A DNA stretch of 64,000 bases from Olleya sp. Hel_I_94. Its GTDB lineage: Bacteria > Bacteroidota > Bacteroidia > Flavobacteriales > Flavobacteriaceae. The DNA is taken from NCBI RefSeq assembly GCF_007827365.1, contig NZ_VISI01000002.1:2051001-2115000 (forward strand), in the 5' to 3' direction. A program made the position numbers and the translations under genes. The notes beneath the pieces were generated by a model, which did not search any database, was not told the origin of the DNA, and saw nothing but the letters and a program-made list of their open reading frames with translations. Shown here piece after piece: positions 8,135-16,362 of this stretch; position 1 is the stretch's first letter; each line of letters begins with the position of its first letter.

Positions 8135-10396
8135 CTAATTGTCTTTATTGAATTGACGCTCGTTATCTTTTTTGCTAAACAATCGTTTAAAAAACCCATC
8201 GCGTTTTTCTTCTTCGCAATCCAATGCCTCCAAAACATCGCTTGAAGGTGATTCAAAACGACTTTTTGTAATCGTATTATAGTTTGAGTCTGCGTTTAGT
8301 TTTTGATAAAATTTCGCAAAAATTGGCAATGCAGAATTTGCACCTTGTCCCATTTCTGTGGTTTTAAAACCTATATTATAATTATCGTTACCAACCCAAT
8401 TTATTGTTACCAAGTTTGGTGTAATACCAACAAACCATCCATCCTTATTATCTTGAGTTGTCCCTGTTTTACCTGCAATACTATTGCTAAGTCCATAAGT
8501 AGATCGTAATCTAGCTGCAGTCCCAGAATTAACTGTAGCTTGCATTATTTGTAACATAACCTGTCTAGTATAATCGTTATAAGCTTTATCGGGATTTACT
8601 TCTGGTTTAAACGACACAATTTCTACACCATTTTTATCTTCAATTTTAGTAATAAAATATGGTTTTACAGATTGGCTATTGTTAACATAACTAGCGTATG
8701 CTCCTGCTAATTCTTTTATATTAATTTGAGCAACACCTAAGGCTAAAGACGGTTGGTTTGGAAGTGTACTAGTTATGCCTAATTTTTTTGTTTGTTTTAA
8801 AACCTTATCAATACCTACTTGATTTAAAACCTTAACAGCAATTGTGTTTAACGATTGACTTAGCGCTTTTTCTAGATTATAATTAATATGTGGATCTACG
8901 TCTGACACACCAGAATTGGTTGGTGTCCAGTTTTTATAATCCGTGTAAGTTACTGCTTCTGGAGAAAAATAGGTACAAGGCGCCATACCATTATCTATTG
9001 CTGCTGTATACACAAAAGGTTTAAATGTAGATCCTACTTGACGTTGACTTTGTGATACATGATCATATTTAAAAAAACGATAATCTATACCTCCTATATA
9101 AGACCTAATAGCACCAGACTTTGGGTCTAAAGCAATCATACCTGTATTTAAAAATTTTAAGTAGTGTTGCAAACTATCTATTGTAGATATATTTTGACTT
9201 TTAGTTTCTGTCCAATCAAACAACTCTACCTCATGCTTGATCGATAATGAATCCATAATTTGTGCATGATCTAAACCAGAAGCTTTAATTTTTTTGTAAG
9301 CTGGCAATGCTTTTATAGCCTTGTCAATTAACTTCTTGTTGGTTTTCCAAGGTGCATTTTTACCATAAGACACTTCATAATCTTGTTGCAATTTGGTTAA
9401 ATGCGTTTGCAAGGCTTGCTCTGCATATTTTTGCATTTGAGAGTCTAAGGTTGTATAAACTACTAAACCGTCCTTATACAAGTCGTAAGCCTCTCCATTT
9501 GGCTTTTTATAGCCTTGTAAGGTAGTTGCTAATTCTTTTTTTAATTGTGCCCTAAAATAAGGCGCTAATCCTAAATCATGATTATAGGATTGGTAGTCTA
9601 ATTTGACTGATTTTTGTTTGGCTTGTGTAAATTGATTTTGATCTATATAATTATACTTAAGCATTTGCTGTAAGACTACATTACGTCTAGTTGTACTGCT
9701 TTGTAAATTACGTCTTGGATTGTAATAATTATTTGCTTTTAATGTACCCACTAAAGTTGCTGCTTGTGGTAACGATAATTGTGTTGCAGATACATTAAAA
9801 AATTTACGTGCTGCGCTTTCTATACCATACGTATTATCAGGAAAAGGTACTGTGTTTAGGTATAGCGTAAGGATTTCTTGTTTAGAGTATATTTTTTCTA
9901 TGCGTTTTGCGACTATTGCTTCTTTTACTTTGTTTATTATAGTGCTAAAAGCAATATGTTTATCTCTTCCAAATAAGTTTTTTGCTAGTTGTAAGGTTAT
10001 GGTACTACCACCTCCTGAGGATTGGTCCTGAAATAAAATGGTTTTAATAAACACACGCATTAGACTTATATTATCGACTCCGTTGTGATCATAAAATCTA
10101 ACATCTTCTGTTGCTATTAGTGCGTCTAAAAGGTGTTTAGGAAACTGATTATAGGTTAAGGGTTGCCTATCGTAGATATAATATTTACCTATTAATTTAC
10201 TGTCTTTATCTAATATTTGGGTCGCTTCTGCTTGTTTTAAATTTGTTAATTGAGAGGTGTTTGGTAGTTTACCAAATGCACCTAAATAGATACTAATGTA
10301 AAAAACGACAGCAAAAAGTACAGCTGCAACTATTGCTATCGAAGCCCTTTTAACCCATTTATTTTTAAATAACACGTGTAGTTTTTGTTGTATCAT
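8135..10396 (-). CDS. Class A penicillin-binding protein (PBP1A type)
   Basis: Bifunctional peptidoglycan synthase of 753 residues anchored by one N-terminal helix (about residues 18-39). The GT51 glycosyltransferase domain has catalytic E97 in ATEDVRFY and the GGGSTITLQLAKN motif (128-140). The transpeptidase domain has SxxK S456-TFK459, SxN S515-L-N517 and KTG 643-645, all intact. The C-terminus is short and lysine-rich. It polymerises glycan chains and cross-links stem peptides in the periplasm. The ATG at 10396 keeps the cytoplasmic basic segment before the membrane helix. It follows hflX on the same strand, but a terminator and a 320-bp gap separate them. Confidence 0.95.
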   Translation of the reverse strand: MIQQKLHVLFKNKWVKRASIAIVAAVLFAVVFYISIYLGAFGKLPNTSQLTNLKQAEATQILDKDSKLIGKYYIYDRQPLTYNQFPKHLLDALIATEDVRFYDHNGVDNISLMRVFIKTILFQDQSSGGGSTITLQLAKNLFGRDKHIAFSTIINKVKEAIVAKRIEKIYSKQEILTLYLNTVPFPDNTYGIESAARKFFNVSATQLSLPQAATLVGTLKANNYYNPRRNLQSSTTRRNVVLQQMLKYNYIDQNQFTQAKQKSVKLDYQSYNHDLGLAPYFRAQLKKELATTLQGYKKPNGEAYDLYKDGLVVYTTLDSQMQKYAEQALQTHLTKLQQDYEVSYGKNAPWKTNKKLIDKAIKALPAYKKIKASGLDHAQIMDSLSIKHEVELFDWTETKSQNISTIDSLQHYLKFLNTGMIALDPKSGAIRSYIGGIDYRFFKYDHVSQSQRQVGSTFKPFVYTAAIDNGMAPCTYFSPEAVTYTDYKNWTPTNSGVSDVDPHINYNLEKALSQSLNTIAVKVLNQVGIDKVLKQTKKLGITSTLPNQPSLALGVAQINIKELAGAYASYVNNSQSVKPYFITKIEDKNGVEIVSFKPEVNPDKAYNDYTRQVMLQIMQATVNSGTAARLRSTYGLSNSIAGKTGTTQDNKDGWFVGITPNLVTINWVGNDNYNIGFKTTEMGQGANSALPIFAKFYQKLNADSNYNTITKSRFESPSSDVLEALDCEEEKRDGFFKRLFSKKDNERQFNKDN

Positions 10397-10523
10397 GAGC
10401 TGTTATAACGCTAAAGTGTTGGTTTTATTTGTTTACAAAATTATTTAAATAATTCTGTTTTTTTATTATTTAATTGTTTTACAGGTATTACTTACTAGCT
10501 ATTTTAAAAAGTTAAATAACATT

Positions 10524-10664
10524 GGGAAGCGGACTAAACTTTGCGGATTATTGCGATAAGGATTGAAACGGTATCCTTTTTTGAGGCACGAAAAAAAGAT
10601 TTAGTGTAAAGCCTGGTTGCTTTTGGTTTTTTCTGCCAAAAGCAAATTGCCCATAGCTTTATTA
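10524..10664. repeat. Structured intergenic element, possibly a dispersed flavobacterial repeat
   Basis: The stretch is less AT-rich than its surroundings and contains a perfect 10-bp inverted repeat, TTGCTTTTGG (10617-10626) and CCAAAAGCAA (10636-10645), with a 9-nt loop. Upstream is a GCGATAAGGATTGAAACGG block. From memory, intergenic elements with a GCGAT...GATTGAA.CGG core and an 'aaagcctgg'-type tail recur in many Flavobacteria genomes. I cannot verify this here, and the second copy is not in the window. Orientation is unknown. Confidence 0.45.
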
Positions 10665-10673
10665 ACTATTTTG

Positions 10674-10706
10674 AAAAAAAAAACCCAAACGAGAGGTTTG
10701 GGTTTA
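10674..10706 (-). terminator. Intrinsic terminator of hflX
   Basis: AAACCCAAAC (10681-10690) pairs perfectly with GTTTGGGTTT (10696-10705). Read on the minus strand, the hairpin is followed by a T run (A run at 10674-10683 on the plus strand). Confidence 0.9.
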
Positions 10707-10717
10707 AGTGATATGTT

Positions 10718-11947
10718 TTATTCTTCTTCGCCTAGATTATCGTAATCATAATCTGGATACAGGAAGTGATTGTAAGGAAAACGTGTGACGTGTATGTCTC
10801 TAACCTCATCATAAACGCGCTTTTTAAAGTCTTCTAGATTACGTTTGTTTAATGCTGATATAAATAATGCGTTGTCCTCTCCTACGCGATTCATCCAGGT
10901 CTTTTTCCACTCGGCAAGACTGTAATGTTCTTCTGTACGCTCTGCAATTAAGTCGGTCTCGTCAAAAGGTTTTGCTTGGTAAGCATCAATCTTATTAAAG
11001 ACCATGATTATTGGTTTGTCTGCACTTTTAATTTCGCCTAAAACTTTATTTACAGATTCTATATGGTCTTCAAAATTTGGATGAGAGATATCGACTACGT
11101 GCAATAGTAAATCTGCTTCTCTAACCTCATCCAATGTACTTTTAAAACTGTCTACCAATTGGGTTGGTAACTTGCGGATAAATCCAACGGTATCTGTTAA
11201 TAAAAATGGCAGATTTTGGATGACTACTTTTCTAACGGTTGTGTCTAGGGTTGCAAAAAGTTTATTTTCGGCAAATACCTCTGACTTACTAACGGTATTC
11301 ATTAAAGTAGATTTACCAACGTTGGTGTATCCAACTAGTGCAACGCGTACCATTTGTCCACGATTACCGCGTTGGACAGACATTTGCTTATCTATAGTTT
11401 TAATTTTGTCTTTTAATAAGGAGATCCTGTCACGTACGATACGTCTATCTGTTTCGATTTCGGTTTCACCAGGTCCACGCATACCAATACCACCTTTTTG
11501 GCGCTCAAGGTGTGTCCACATACCTCTAAGTCTTGGTAATAGGTACTCACATTGTGCCAACTCGACTTGCGTTCTGGCATAACTTGTTTGTGCGCGTTGT
11601 GCAAAAATGTCTAATATTAAATTGGTACGATCTAATACTTTTACATTTAAAATCTTACTTATATTACGCTCTTGAGATGAGGATAACTCGTCATCAAAAA
11701 TTGCTGTGGTTATATTATTGTCTTCTATATATAACCTAACTTCTTCCATTTTACCTGTTCCAATGTATGTTTTTGGATTAGGCATTTCCATTTTTTGGGT
11801 GAAGCGTTTTTTAACTTCTCCACCTGCAGTGAACGTCAAAAATTCAAGCTCGTCAAGATACTCTTTCGATTTCTCTTCGTTTTGCTCTTTAGTAACGACA
11901 CCAATTAATACTGCTTTTTCAAGCTCTATATCTTTTTTTTCTAACAT
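10718..11947 (-). CDS. hflX: Ribosome-associated GTPase HflX
   Basis: HflX is a ribosome-splitting GTPase that rescues stalled 70S ribosomes, notably in stress. The 409-residue protein shows the HflX N-terminal domain with YIGTGK, the family signature GGIGMRGPGETEIE (about 152-165), G1 GYTNVGKS (206-213), G3 DTVGF (252-256) and G4 NKID (318-321). The C-terminal tail is short. The ATG at 11947 is followed by the expected start. A TAACTTTG -7 box lies on the minus strand at 11971-11964. It is divergent from the endonuclease-like gene at 12025. Confidence 0.96.
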   Translation of the reverse strand: MLEKKDIELEKAVLIGVVTKEQNEEKSKEYLDELEFLTFTAGGEVKKRFTQKMEMPNPKTYIGTGKMEEVRLYIEDNNITTAIFDDELSSSQERNISKILNVKVLDRTNLILDIFAQRAQTSYARTQVELAQCEYLLPRLRGMWTHLERQKGGIGMRGPGETEIETDRRIVRDRISLLKDKIKTIDKQMSVQRGNRGQMVRVALVGYTNVGKSTLMNTVSKSEVFAENKLFATLDTTVRKVVIQNLPFLLTDTVGFIRKLPTQLVDSFKSTLDEVREADLLLHVVDISHPNFEDHIESVNKVLGEIKSADKPIIMVFNKIDAYQAKPFDETDLIAERTEEHYSLAEWKKTWMNRVGEDNALFISALNKRNLEDFKKRVYDEVRDIHVTRFPYNHFLYPDYDYDNLGEEE

Positions 11948-11963
11948 ATAATAATTTATACTA

Positions 11964-11971
11964 CAAAGTTA
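11964..11971 (-). promoter_or_regulatory. Candidate -7 box for hflX
   Basis: Read on the minus strand the sequence is TAACTTTG, an exact TAnnTTTG match, 16 bp before the hflX start. Confidence 0.55.
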
Positions 11972-12024
11972 CATAATTGTATCCATAATAAAATCGCTAT
12001 TTTTAGCTCTCTAAATTTACAACA

Positions 12025-12990
12025 TTGAATTTTAATTTTTTTAAATCAAAAGCAAATAAACAGACCATAGCTTTTTATAATATCGAAAATTTATTTGATA
12101 TTTATAAAGATGACTTAACACGTGATACTGATTTTAATCCAACATCCGAAAAGCGTTGGACCATTAAAAGATACAATAATAAATTAAGAAAAATTGGTTA
12201 TGCTATATCTAATATTGGCAGAAAAGAAACCAACTCTCATCCAGCAATTATTGGTCTAGCCGAAATTGAAAACGAAGCTGTATTAAAAGATTTAATAACC
12301 TCTAAACATTTAAAGGAATATCCATACCAATTTGTGCACTACGATAGTAAAGATGAACGCGGTATTGACGTTGCCTTTATTTACGATACGACTAAATTTA
12401 AAGTTACAAACTCTGAAAGCTTTACGTTTAGTTTTACCGAAACTGATGGGTCGCAAGATTATACAAGAGATATTTTATTAGTATCTGGATTATTTTTGGA
12501 TGAACCTGTACATTTTTTAATTAACCATTGGCCTTCTAGACGTACTGGAGATATAGAAACTGAATACAAACGTATCACAGCATCTTCCAATCTTCAAGCC
12601 ATTGTTAGTACTTTAAAGGAAAATATAACTAATGCCAAAATTATTATCATGGGAGATTTTAATGATGATCCTGCAAGTAATAGTATTGAACAATTAGTGG
12701 CTAATCAAGGTTTATTTAATCCAATGGAAACCTTACTATCTATTGATAGAGGGACTACAAGCCATAACTTTGAATGGAATTTATTTGATCAAATTATAAT
12801 AACGCATAACTTTTTAGAGCGTCAATCTAACACCTTAAGATTTGTAAAAGCAGATATATATGATGCTGACTTTTTAAAACAAATGGATGGTAAATATAAA
12901 GGCACACCTTATAGGACTTACGTTGGCAAACGCTACAAAGGTGGTTATAGTGATCATTTTCCGGTATACATGATTTTAAATAAAAAATAG
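12025..12990 (+). CDS. Endonuclease/exonuclease/phosphatase family protein
   Basis: A 321-residue protein of the EEP (DNase I-like) superfamily. Visible motifs are FYNIENLFD near the N-terminus, the metal-binding glutamate in GLAEIENEAV, NHWPSRR, the catalytic GDFNDDP, and the terminal SDHFPVY. These predict a metal-dependent phosphodiesterase or nuclease; the substrate is not evident. There is no signal peptide, so it is probably cytoplasmic. The start is a TTG at 12025: no in-frame ATG exists before the conserved N-terminal motif, and residues 1-15 are otherwise plausible. It is divergent from hflX and has no close downstream partner. Confidence 0.88.
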   Translation: MNFNFFKSKANKQTIAFYNIENLFDIYKDDLTRDTDFNPTSEKRWTIKRYNNKLRKIGYAISNIGRKETNSHPAIIGLAEIENEAVLKDLITSKHLKEYPYQFVHYDSKDERGIDVAFIYDTTKFKVTNSESFTFSFTETDGSQDYTRDILLVSGLFLDEPVHFLINHWPSRRTGDIETEYKRITASSNLQAIVSTLKENITNAKIIIMGDFNDDPASNSIEQLVANQGLFNPMETLLSIDRGTTSHNFEWNLFDQIIITHNFLERQSNTLRFVKADIYDADFLKQMDGKYKGTPYRTYVGKRYKGGYSDHFPVYMILNKK

Positions 12991-12994
12991 AATT

Positions 12995-13051
12995 ATGTAA
13001 CGTTTGGCAAAAATCTTGTAAGGTTAAAAATGCACTATGTATTTAACTTTG
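12995..13051 (+). promoter_or_regulatory. Promoter A of the ATRTAAC regulon
   Basis: ATGTAAC (12995-13001) is followed 21 bp later by TTGTAAG (13016-13022), and TAACTTTG (13044-13051) is a -7 box whose TTTG begins 32 bp after the second half-site. The same spacing is seen at three other promoters (14777-14833, 18239-18295, 18335-18391). It predicts transcription from about 13058, so the downstream gene should start at 13072. Confidence 0.7.
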
Positions 13052-13071
13052 AGAAAAATAAACGTTACACT

Positions 13072-13530
13072 ATGGATAATATAATAAGATATGAGGTTGG
13101 CAGCAATGCAATACAACATTTACTTACTGTAAGTACTACAATTGAATTATCCTATAAGTATTTAAAATCTGAGACCAAAAACGAAATGGTTAAATCTTGG
13201 ATAGATAATAAACTTAGCTATCTAAAAGCGTTTAAACAGCAGTCTTTATCCATATTAAACACAGTAAATATCCAACAATCAAGCAAGCCTAGTGTATTGT
13301 TACAGCTTAATATGCTATGGTTTAAAATAAAACGTAAGTTTTATAAAAACGATAGTCAGCTTATTATTAATGAGTGTTTGAAACTTAACGCTTATTTTTT
13401 AAGTGAAGTTAATAAAGAAATTAAATCAGGTATCTTATCTAAACCTGCTTACACTTTATTAAACACGTTAAAAAACGAACTTTTAATAACTAAACAAGAG
13501 TTTTACATCTCTAAACTAAAACTTAGCTAA
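13072..13530 (+). CDS. DUF2383/PA2169-like helical bundle protein (divergent)
   Basis: The reading frame opens at 13030, but the promoter -7 box lies at 13044-13051, inside that extension. I therefore place the start at the ATG at 13072, giving 152 residues, MDNIIRYEVG. No family is obvious at first sight. By eye it aligns along its whole length with the 152-residue DUF2383/PA2169 protein at 20205: Y-K after helix 1, a shared K-x-W pattern at the start of helix 2, a W...K position and an E-C pair before helix 4. I infer a ferritin-like four-helix fold. It has the same type of promoter as the 18.4-kb stress operon. Its end overlaps the 3' end of the opposite DUF3095 gene by 8 bp. Confidence 0.65.
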   Translation: MDNIIRYEVGSNAIQHLLTVSTTIELSYKYLKSETKNEMVKSWIDNKLSYLKAFKQQSLSILNTVNIQQSSKPSVLLQLNMLWFKIKRKFYKNDSQLIINECLKLNAYFLSEVNKEIKSGILSKPAYTLLNTLKNELLITKQEFYISKLKLS

Positions 13531-14692
13531 ATCTAAGTTGCTTTAATTTATTTTTAAACATTATTGCAGCGCTTGTATAACCACCTTCTGTACCATCCAC
13601 AAAATGGATGTGCTTTTCTTCTCTATCCTCAATATAACAAGACATTATGGATGCATGTGTAGTATGTAAACCATAAATAATTTTTTTATTAGACTCCAGA
13701 TCATCCAAAAGTATTTGCAAACGCTTAATCTGCTTGTCATTACCAGATATTACTGTATTAATTGATCCGTCTAACATTATTGTATCTGATAATTGACTAA
13801 CGCGATAAATGTATAATTTTCCAGCTTTAAAAAATTTAAAGTAGTATTTACCAAACACTGTAATCAACCAATTATTAATTAGATACTTTGATTGGTTTTT
13901 ACCAACTTTAACATACATCTCTTTACGGATCTTTTCTAGCGTAGTGTTTAATTTTAATTTTAAAGTAGTAATTGGGTTTCGATTGTCTAAATCACCAAAA
14001 ATGTAGTTAATCTCATTCATTATTGTGCCATAAATCTCAGCTTGCTTTTTTTCGTCATCGCAATTAACAAGAAGGCAAATTACTTTTTTGTGTTGTTCAT
14101 TTGGATAGATCTCGTCCCATCTACACTCCATACCTTCCAAATTTAACGCAATGTTTTTATCTTTAATGTTTGCTGTATTATCAAAGCTTTGTTTAATATA
14201 ATTTTCAGCAAATTTTATTCCGTTACCTAAAACTACAGGTGTTGTCAGGTACTTGTTATGTCTTAATTTAGTGATCCTTAATGTAACCTTGTTATTATAT
14301 ACCTCTTCTACCTGAAGGTATCCAACTCTAAGATTTAATTTTAAGGTATTAGTTATATGCTGACTGTAATTATTTAAAGCAGTCATAATTGGTGATAATA
14401 AAACATCAGGAATAATAAAAGTGGAACCATCTCCTCCAAAAAAGTACGGAATTTGGATTTTTTTATCAATACCTTTTATAGTATTTAAAACAGTAATAAT
14501 ACTTCCTGTTGCACATAAATTAACATCATTATGCAAACCATTAGAAACTGCCTCTGTAGAGTTTTTTATATCTGTTACTACAATAGTCCAATTTTTAGGC
14601 ACACTAGAAAACAAACTTTCATCCTTTAAAAGCTCGGTTAAAGGCAATTTGTTTTTAAAAATACTTTTATAAAAATTAATATCGTCTTTCAT
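13523..14692 (-). CDS. DUF3095 (adenylate-cyclase-like) protein
   Basis: A protein of about 389 residues from the DUF3095 family, which has a class III nucleotide-cyclase-like N-terminal part. The characteristic segments VVTDIKNSTEAV, the GGDGSTFIIPD motif and a C-terminal half with DGTEGGYTSA are present. The first acidic residue and GGDG resemble cyclase metal-binding positions, but activity is unproven for the family. The frame extends to 14743, but a minus-strand TACCTTTG box at 14737-14730 places the transcript start downstream of that, so the ATG at 14692 (MKDDINFYKS) is the likely start. It is convergent with the gene at 13072, with an 8-bp overlap. Confidence 0.8.
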   Translation of the reverse strand: MKDDINFYKSIFKNKLPLTELLKDESLFSSVPKNWTIVVTDIKNSTEAVSNGLHNDVNLCATGSIITVLNTIKGIDKKIQIPYFFGGDGSTFIIPDVLLSPIMTALNNYSQHITNTLKLNLRVGYLQVEEVYNNKVTLRITKLRHNKYLTTPVVLGNGIKFAENYIKQSFDNTANIKDKNIALNLEGMECRWDEIYPNEQHKKVICLLVNCDDEKKQAEIYGTIMNEINYIFGDLDNRNPITTLKLKLNTTLEKIRKEMYVKVGKNQSKYLINNWLITVFGKYYFKFFKAGKLYIYRVSQLSDTIMLDGSINTVISGNDKQIKRLQILLDDLESNKKIIYGLHTTHASIMSCYIEDREEKHIHFVDGTEGGYTSAAIMFKNKLKQLRFS

Positions 14693-14729
14693 GTGTACGT
14701 AAAGTATTCTGTAAATAACACTTAGCCAA

Positions 14730-14737
14730 CAAAGGTA
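14730..14737 (-). promoter_or_regulatory. Candidate -7 box for the DUF3095 gene
   Basis: Minus-strand TACCTTTG matches TAnnTTTG. It predicts a transcript start near 14723 and supports the ATG at 14692 rather than a start at 14743. No ATRTAAC element lies at the regulon distance. Confidence 0.5.
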
Positions 14738-14770
14738 ATCCATTAATGAATATAAAAATCATGCATTTTG

Positions 14771-14833
14771 GAAATCATATAACAACTTGGCAAAATTATG
14801 TAACAGTCAAACTAGAGTCCTAATTTACCTTTG
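14771..14833 (+). promoter_or_regulatory. Promoter B of the ATRTAAC regulon
   Basis: ATATAAC (14777-14783) and ATGTAAC (14798-14804) are 21 bp apart. The -7 box TACCTTTG (14826-14833) has its TTTG 32 bp after the second element. The 13-mer GAAATCATATAAC (14771-14783) recurs exactly at promoter C (18233-18245). Transcription would reach the exported-protein gene at 14945 with a leader of about 100 nt. Confidence 0.7.
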
Positions 14834-14944
14834 TATTATAATATTAATACTACTTGAAAGCTTCTTTAAGAATATTTTCATATTCTGATCTTGGTTGGTT
14901 ATAAAAATAGTTAGTAGAGTAGTATTTATTTTAAACCAATACAC

Positions 14945-15283
14945 ATGAAACCTAATAAACTTCTTTTAATAATTACATTAATTTGTTTCACTCCATTATT
15001 AATTATGTCTACTAATAATGATGTAGAAATTGTGAGTCATTTAGAACCCGTAAAAAATACAAAAACAACTAAAAACAACACTTTAGATTTAGAAATTGGT
15101 GACCAATATTTTGACATAAAAATAAAAGTACCACATTTTAAAGTAGCTTCAAATGCTAATCAAAATGTAGTTATTAATACAACCAACCACAGCTTTATTT
15201 TGGACCAAAAAGCAACCAAAAACACCACTAAATATACAGTGTCTAATGTTGCTAAAATTACTAACATTATTATTAAAAAGTAA
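14945..15283 (+). CDS. Small exported protein of unknown function
   Basis: I do not recognise the family. The 112-residue product has a signal peptide (hydrophobic residues 5-20) and a mature part of about 90 residues rich in lysine, asparagine and threonine with alternating beta-strand character (DQYFDIKIKVPHFKV). No lipobox cysteine is present, so a periplasmic or surface location is likely. It is driven by promoter B of the regulon and is followed after 58 bp by the araC-type regulator gene, which may also be read from this promoter. Confidence 0.6.
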   Translation: MKPNKLLLIITLICFTPLLIMSTNNDVEIVSHLEPVKNTKTTKNNTLDLEIGDQYFDIKIKVPHFKVASNANQNVVINTTNHSFILDQKATKNTTKYTVSNVAKITNIIIKK

Positions 15284-15341
15284 ATTGCATAGATTAGTTT
15301 ATTAATAAGTATTATCTTTATTTTGCAACTAAATTTTTAAT

Positions 15342-15911
15342 ATGACCTTGTTTTTTAAATTCGATTTTAATGCCATTTGTCAAATTGTTTTAGAACAAAC
15401 TTTAAAGGACAATGACATAAAATATAAGCACGTTGGATTTGGAGAGATCGAAGTGTTAGAAAAACTAACCACTGACAAACAAGCCACATTACAATCTGCT
15501 TTAGATAAGTACCAAATAGAAATTGTTGAAAACCAGAAAAGTATTTTAGTACAAAAAATTAAGGATACTATTATTGATATGGTTTTTAATGAAGACACTG
15601 TGGTAAATGTTAAAAGCTCAGTTTATTTAGCAGATACTTTAGGTCATAGTTATGGCTATTTGTCTAACTTATTCTCGGAAGTGACTTACACTTCTATTGA
15701 AAACTTTATAATTCTTCAAAAAATAGAATACGCCAAACAACTTGTAATCAAACAAGATTTAAGTTTAACCGAAATTGCTTTTAGGTTAAACTATTCTAGC
15801 GTTGCACATTTAAGTACTCAGTTTAAAAATACAACAGGAATTACACCTTCTGCATTCCAAAGGATAATTGCTAAAAGAAGAGAATTTAATCAACAAAACA
15901 ACCAAGAATAG
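15342..15911 (+). CDS. AraC-family regulator (short, HMA-like N-terminus)
   Basis: A 189-residue transcription regulator. Residues about 85-180 form the two-helix-turn-helix AraC domain, with LSLTEIAFRLNYSSVAHLSTQFK and the closing GITPSAFQRI. The N-terminal 65 residues resemble the ferredoxin-like (HMA/ACT-like) region of a short AraC subfamily common in Bacteroidota, but the CxxC metal motif is absent. AraC proteins often bind direct repeats 21 bp apart next to the promoter, the geometry found at the four ATRTAAC promoters around this gene, so it is the best local candidate for their regulator (inference). It is followed 1 bp later by a receiver protein and then a histidine kinase. A TATCTTTA box at 15313-15320 may give it its own promoter. 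Confidence 0.88.
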   Translation: MTLFFKFDFNAICQIVLEQTLKDNDIKYKHVGFGEIEVLEKLTTDKQATLQSALDKYQIEIVENQKSILVQKIKDTIIDMVFNEDTVVNVKSSVYLADTLGHSYGYLSNLFSEVTYTSIENFIILQKIEYAKQLVIKQDLSLTEIAFRLNYSSVAHLSTQFKNTTGITPSAFQRIIAKRREFNQQNNQE

Positions 15912-15912
15912 T

Positions 15913-16359
15913 ATGCAAGAGGATTATATAAATATAACATTAGCAGATGATGATGAAGATGACAGATTGTTTTTTACAGATGCTTTTGATGAAATTAAAA
16001 TAACAACTAGAGTTAAAACATTTAACGATGGTGTCTATTTAATGGATTACTTAAATAGCGATGATGCCACTTTACCTAATGTCCTATTTTTAGATTTAAA
16101 CATGCCCAGAAAATCTGGTTTAGAGTGTTTAAAAGAAATTAAACAGAATCCAAAATTTAAGGATATTGCAATTGCAATTTATTCTACCTCAGCTTCCGAA
16201 GAAGATATAGAAAACACGTTTATACAAGGTGCTAATATTTATATTAAAAAGCCAAGCGATTTTAAAACCTTAAAAAAAGTGTTGTCAGAAGTAGTTACCA
16301 TTAATTGGCAATACCATACTAATAGCATGAATAAAGACAACTTTTTACTTCGTTTTTAA
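15913..16359 (+). CDS. Single-domain response regulator (Rcp1-like receiver)
   Basis: A 148-residue stand-alone receiver domain. The acidic cluster DDDEDD (12-17), phosphoacceptor D61 in LFLDLNMPRKSG, the STS switch region (91-93) and K112 in YIKKPSD are all present. No output domain follows, so it must act through protein contacts, as Rcp1-type receivers do. The frame is open from 15868, but that would overlap the araC gene; the ATG at 15913, right after the araC stop, gives the usual N-terminus. The histidine kinase gene starts 3 bp downstream, so the two form a cognate pair. Confidence 0.92.
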   Translation: MQEDYINITLADDDEDDRLFFTDAFDEIKITTRVKTFNDGVYLMDYLNSDDATLPNVLFLDLNMPRKSGLECLKEIKQNPKFKDIAIAIYSTSASEEDIENTFIQGANIYIKKPSDFKTLKKVLSEVVTINWQYHTNSMNKDNFLLRF

Positions 16360-16362
16360 TAT

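Larger units (their letters stand above)
10397..10717. other. 320-bp intergenic region without a gene
   Basis: This gap between hflX and the PBP gene (both on the minus strand) has no credible reading frame. It holds the hflX terminator at its right edge (10674-10706), a structured element at about 10524-10664, and presumably the PBP promoter in the AT-rich left part (10397-10500). I could not fix a convincing -7 box for the PBP gene. Confidence 0.7.

Noticed and set aside
11172..11582. Plus-strand frame of 136 codons within hflX
   Set aside because: It is fully covered by the well-supported hflX gene on the other strand and has no recognisable motif.
11965..11977. Fifth member of the ATRTAAC regulon at hflX
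   Set aside because: ATGTAAC occurs here on the minus strand but overlaps the -7 box itself; the 32-bp spacing and the second repeat are missing.
13030..13071. N-terminal extension of the gene at 13072
   Set aside because: The -7 box of promoter A lies inside it, so it is probably not transcribed as coding sequence.
14777..14804. LytTR-type binding site
   Set aside because: The 21-bp repeat spacing fits, but the element (complement GTTACAT) does not match the usual LytTR consensus, and no LytTR gene is in the window. An AraC-type site is the simpler reading.
15868..15912. Longer start of the receiver gene
   Set aside because: It would overlap the end of the araC gene and adds a non-homologous N-terminus; the ATG at 15913 fits the family.
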